Shown here one piece after another: positions 4,574 through 8,071 of a stretch of 8,071 bases of DNA (the stretch's first letter is position 1; each line of letters starts with the position of its first letter). Position numbers and translations under genes: made by a program. This stretch comes from Deferribacteres bacterium (lineage in GTDB: Bacteria; Zhuqueibacterota; Zhuqueibacteria; Zhuqueibacterales; Geothermadaptataceae): the NCBI GenBank assembly GCA_020633655.1, contig JACKDF010000042.1, positions 1 through 8,071 of the forward strand, read 5' to 3'. Below the pieces are notes generated by a model. It searched no databases and was not told where the DNA came from. It saw only the letters and a list, made by a program, of their open reading frames with translations.

Positions 4574-7500
4574 ATGCAAACTGAATCCATTGCCATAATT
4601 GGAATCGGATGCCGTTTTCCAGGAGCGAATTCCCCTGTTGAACTATGGGACAACCTGATTTCAGGACGTGATTTAATAACACCCATCCCGGCAGACCGGA
4701 AATTGCTGAAGCGTTGCGCAACCAATCCACCCGTTGAGCGTGACAGGATTCCTGATTTTGGCGGATTCATAAAGGGTATTGATTCGTTTAGTGCGACGCA
4801 TTTCAAATTTTCTCCCCGGGAAGCAAGCTCAACCGATCCGCAACACCGTTTAATGTTGCATGTCACCTGGGAAGCGCTTGAAGATGGCGCTGTCGATGTC
4901 GAAGCGTTGCGCGGCGCGCACGTTCCCATCTATTTTGGCATATTGGGCAGCGATAACCACGCCCTGGTCTATTCGGATGCCGAACGCTTCGATTTATACA
5001 CGCTGGTGAATAATTCGTTCGGCGCTCTTGCTGGTCGTGTTGCCCACTATTTCGATTGGTCGGGGCCTGCAGTTGGTTTGGATACAGCCTGTTCCTCATC
5101 ACCGGTTTCTTTTCATTTAGCGTGCCGTTCCATCTGGGAAGGGCACGCGGAAACAGCTGTTGCGGGTGGCACAAACCTGTTGCTCACACCCCAATTTAGC
5201 ATGGCGTTTACACGTGCAGGCATGCTGGCATCGGATGGGCATTGCAAAGCATTTGATGCCCGGGGAGACGGATTTGTGCGCAGCGAAGGCGTCGCGGCTA
5301 TCATTCTGAAATCTCTTTCGACGGCGCAAAGAGATGGCAATCCGATTTATGCTGTTGTGCGGGCAACCCATCTAAATCATGATGGTGGCACCGGACAATA
5401 CAAAACACCAAATCGCGGTCGCCAGGCAGCAATGCTCCGGGAAATTTATGCCAAGCACAATCTCTCTCCATTGGATACACACTACATTGAAGCGCATGGA
5501 ACAGGAACCAAGGCTGGCGATCCTGTTGAAATGGGTGCAATTTCTGATATCATGTGCTCGAACAGGGATAAGCAGAATCCACTCATAGTCGGGTCGGTTA
5601 AAACCAACATTGGCCATTGTGAAGCCGCTTCGGGGATGGCAAGCATCATTAAAGCGGCGCTTGCCATCAAACATCGTAAAATTCCGGCAAATCTGCATTT
5701 TGATAATCCGAATCCGGCGATTGCCTGGGATGAAATTCCAGTCAAAATTCCCACACAAACCATGGATTGGCCCGACACACACGGCAAGCCGGCCCGTGCC
5801 GGCATATCCTCCTTTGGATTGACTGGCGTAAATGCACATATTATTCTTGAATCTTTAGAAAACGAAGATTCCACCTCCGTCTCCAGTGAAGGCCCGGTCG
5901 TTTGGATGCTTTCCAGCAGCTCACAAGATCTTCTTGCCACAGCCGCTCAACAGTTGCACAAAACAGTTGAATCGGAATCCCCAAATATCGTCGATGTCGG
6001 ACGCACCCTGCTTCAGCGGCGCAGCCGCCTTCAGGCACGTGCTGCTATCTGGGGAAACACGATAGAGGAAATTCGCACCCAGTTGGCAGCGCTTGGCCGC
6101 AACGAACCGACGCCGGGCAGCGTTACGAACGTTGTTCAAAGTACCCAGTCGCCTGCTGTTTGCTTTGTTTTTCCCGGACAAGGGGGACAGTGGATCGGTA
6201 TGGCAAAACAGTTGTACGAGACCGTTCCTGAATTCAAATCAGCGCTCGATGAAGTCTCGGAAGCGATTCAGCGGGAAGCTAAATTTAATCCGGTCACAGA
6301 AATATTCCGTCCGGAAAATGAAAGTAAACTGGGACAATTGCAAATCGTACAACCATCGATTTTTGCGGTTCAAGTCGCATTGGCAAAATTATGGGAATCG
6401 TTTGGATTACGGCCGCAAGCCGTCATCGGCCACAGCATGGGCGAGGTTGCAGCAGCTTATATCGCCGGTATTTTGACGCTTGAACATGCCGTGAATGTGA
6501 TCTATCGACGCAGCCGGTTAATGGCGGGCATTGGCGAGGGCGGCGGTATGCTTGTCGTCGGCTTGCCAACGGACGAAGCACAAAAAATTGCAGATGCACA
6601 TGCGGAAGATATTGCATTGGGTGTTTGCAATAGCCCTAAATCCTCCGTGCTTTCCGGAAATGCCGACGTATTAAATACGATTGCTGCGAAACTGGAAAAA
6701 GAGAACGTGTTTTGCCGGCCTGTAAAAGTCGATATAGCCTCGCATAGTCCCCAGGTGGAGCCGTTAAAAGACGCGCTAATGGAAGAACTGAAAGATGTAA
6801 AAGGCCAAGAGATTCGCGTTCCGTTTTTCTCGACGGTAAGGCCGCGATTTGGCCGGCGTCCTGAAGACGCCGCCGGTTTTAATGCGGAATACTGGTGGGA
6901 AAATTTGCGCAACACAGTGCTTTTTTCTGATTCCGTCGAAGCCGCTATTGAGCAGGGAATTTCAATTTTCATCGAAGTGAATCCGCATCCCATTCTTTGT
7001 CAGGCCATTCAGCAATCAGCCAAAGCAACCTCCGCCTTAGGTGCTTTTCCAACGATGCGGCGCAACGAAGATGAACGGCTCGTTTTATGGCGAACCATTG
7101 CAGATTTGTTAACCCGTGGTGTTAAGCTTGAACTGAAAGGACTCTTTGGCGACGGCCCTATGCTGCGGCTTCCGGTGACGCCGTTGCAGAATGATTCCTA
7201 TCCTGTTGATTTTGACTCCTACCAGCAATCCAAACGCACTGCAACAAATAATGGGTTGCATCCTTTTGTCGTCAGCGAATTTCTACCGGCCGAGCGCACT
7301 TCGGACCGCAGATGGACCGTCGTGCTCGATCCATCGGACCATGCAATGTTGGAAGGGCATAGGGTGCAGGGTGAAATCGTGTTCCCGGGCGCGGGGTATG
7401 TTGATCTGGCCTTAGCGATGGCCCGTCAAATCTTTGGTAAAGTTCCGGTTGAAGTATTCAATTTTGCATTCCATAAAGCGCTTTTCCTTACGCAAGATCA

Positions 7501-8071
7501 TCCAGTTGAACTGCAGGTTGTGTGTCAGCTTGAAAAAGATGAGAGCTATAAAGTCATGTTCTATAACACCGAAAATGGCGCACTCCACGCCTCAGGACAT
7601 TTCAAGCGCTGTGATACAGCGACCGCGCCTGCAAACGCAGAAATTGCCTCATTTCAATCACCCGCATGGAGCGCCGCATACGATAATCAGGATACGTTTT
7701 ATTCATGGTTAGCGTCCATCGGATTACAATACGACGGGCCATTCAAAAAGCTCTATGCGATCCATTACGGCGATCGTAAGGGTTTGGCCAGCCTTTCCGG
7801 GAATGATGTCCACCAAGGTTTTGCTGCCCACCCCGCCGTATTGGATAATTGTTTTCAGGCAGGATTTTCGACGTTGCTGGCGATGCGGAACGGAAGTCCG
7901 TCGTTGTATTTACCGACAAAATTACACAGCCTAAAACTGTACGACTACAACGGTTTGGCAAGTGCCCGATGGATTGAAGCAATCAGCAATGAAAACAATC
8001 CAACCGGTTTTTCGGTAACGCTCAACATTTACGATGCATCCGGTCTCCTGTTAGCGCAGGTTGAGGGCTTT
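4574..8071 (+). CDS. Type I polyketide synthase, KS-AT-DH portion, open at right edge
   Basis: The frame stays open for 1166 codons to the window end, so the gene is incomplete. It builds a polyketide or lipid chain from acyl-CoA extender units. The ketosynthase (residues 3-426) starts directly with 'SIAIIGIGCRFPGA' and has the triad Cys173 (DTACSSS), His308 (EAHGTGT) and His348 (NIGHCEA), plus Lys343. A KS-AT linker follows. The acyltransferase (about 530-830) has FPGQG at 533-537, Ser621 in GHSMGE, and IASH at 721-724. The post-AT linker (866-876) leads to a dehydratase from His896, with HxxxGxxxxP at 929-938 and DxxxQ at 1091-1095, so both catalytic residues, His929 and Asp1091, are present. 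No loading domain or N-terminal docking segment precedes the KS. The order suits a reducing module (KS-AT-DH-ER/KR-ACP), possibly iterative. The missing part should hold KR, perhaps ER, and ACP. The product is unknown. Confidence 0.95.
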   Translation, partial: MQTESIAIIGIGCRFPGANSPVELWDNLISGRDLITPIPADRKLLKRCATNPPVERDRIPDFGGFIKGIDSFSATHFKFSPREASSTDPQHRLMLHVTWEALEDGAVDVEALRGAHVPIYFGILGSDNHALVYSDAERFDLYTLVNNSFGALAGRVAHYFDWSGPAVGLDTACSSSPVSFHLACRSIWEGHAETAVAGGTNLLLTPQFSMAFTRAGMLASDGHCKAFDARGDGFVRSEGVAAIILKSLSTAQRDGNPIYAVVRATHLNHDGGTGQYKTPNRGRQAAMLREIYAKHNLSPLDTHYIEAHGTGTKAGDPVEMGAISDIMCSNRDKQNPLIVGSVKTNIGHCEAASGMASIIKAALAIKHRKIPANLHFDNPNPAIAWDEIPVKIPTQTMDWPDTHGKPARAGISSFGLTGVNAHIILESLENEDSTSVSSEGPVVWMLSSSSQDLLATAAQQLHKTVESESPNIVDVGRTLLQRRSRLQARAAIWGNTIEEIRTQLAALGRNEPTPGSVTNVVQSTQSPAVCFVFPGQGGQWIGMAKQLYETVPEFKSALDEVSEAIQREAKFNPVTEIFRPENESKLGQLQIVQPSIFAVQVALAKLWESFGLRPQAVIGHSMGEVAAAYIAGILTLEHAVNVIYRRSRLMAGIGEGGGMLVVGLPTDEAQKIADAHAEDIALGVCNSPKSSVLSGNADVLNTIAAKLEKENVFCRPVKVDIASHSPQVEPLKDALMEELKDVKGQEIRVPFFSTVRPRFGRRPEDAAGFNAEYWWENLRNTVLFSDSVEAAIEQGISIFIEVNPHPILCQAIQQSAKATSALGAFPTMRRNEDERLVLWRTIADLLTRGVKLELKGLFGDGPMLRLPVTPLQNDSYPVDFDSYQQSKRTATNNGLHPFVVSEFLPAERTSDRRWTVVLDPSDHAMLEGHRVQGEIVFPGAGYVDLALAMARQIFGKVPVEVFNFAFHKALFLTQDHPVELQVVCQLEKDESYKVMFYNTENGALHASGHFKRCDTATAPANAEIASFQSPAWSAAYDNQDTFYSWLASIGLQYDGPFKKLYAIHYGDRKGLASLSGNDVHQGFAAHPAVLDNCFQAGFSTLLAMRNGSPSLYLPTKLHSLKLYDYNGLASARWIEAISNENNPTGFSVTLNIYDASGLLLAQVEGF

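Noticed and set aside
4543..6993. Several long minus-strand open frames beneath the polyketide synthase
   Set aside because: They are antisense shadows of a continuous plus-strand frame with intact KS and AT motifs. None shows domain signatures or ribosome binding sites.

Overview
The window looks like chromosomal DNA from an uncultured or little-studied bacterium of the Fibrobacterota-Chlorobiota-Bacteroidota (FCB) superphylum. The main clue is the secreted amylase, which ends in a type IX secretion (Por) C-terminal sorting domain opened by 'QNYPNPFNPET'. That style is common in Calditrichota, KSB1, Ignavibacteriota and Marinimicrobia. The consensus AGGAGG ribosome binding site and a near-consensus sigma70-type promoter in front of the last gene argue mildly against Bacteroidota proper, where both signals are usually weak or different. 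The phylum cannot be fixed from this window.

Layout, left to right. (1) Bases 1-360, minus strand: the N-terminal 120 codons of a lipoprotein alpha/beta-hydrolase (HGGGW oxyanion-hole motif), cut by the left edge. (2) Bases 361-644: intergenic, with a perfect 8-bp inverted repeat in the leader of the hydrolase. (3) Bases 645-938, minus strand: a small alkyltransferase-like DNA-lesion-binding protein in which the alkyl-acceptor cysteine is replaced by Trp. (4) Bases 1000-3864, plus strand and divergent from it: a 954-residue secreted multidomain GH13 alpha-amylase-family enzyme with all catalytic residues and a C-terminal sorting domain. (5) Bases 3865-4573: a 709-bp non-coding region rich in structure. 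It holds an inverted array of degenerate 7-bp TTGG-type units, a roughly 330-bp palindrome-ended segment resembling a non-autonomous mobile element with GCGAAGC-capped hairpins, and the promoter and ribosome binding site of the next gene. (6) Bases 4574-8071, plus strand: the first 1166 codons of a modular type I polyketide synthase, KS-AT-DH as far as visible, open at the right edge.

The genes do not form one operon. The amylase serves outer-surface or extracellular alpha-glucan breakdown, and the alkyltransferase-like protein serves DNA damage recognition. The polyketide synthase probably opens a separate biosynthetic locus that continues beyond the window, with the repeat-rich gap as its left boundary. 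No tRNA, rRNA, CRISPR array or transposase gene is visible. The least conventional features are the structured intergenic region at 3870-4305 and the polyketide synthase itself.
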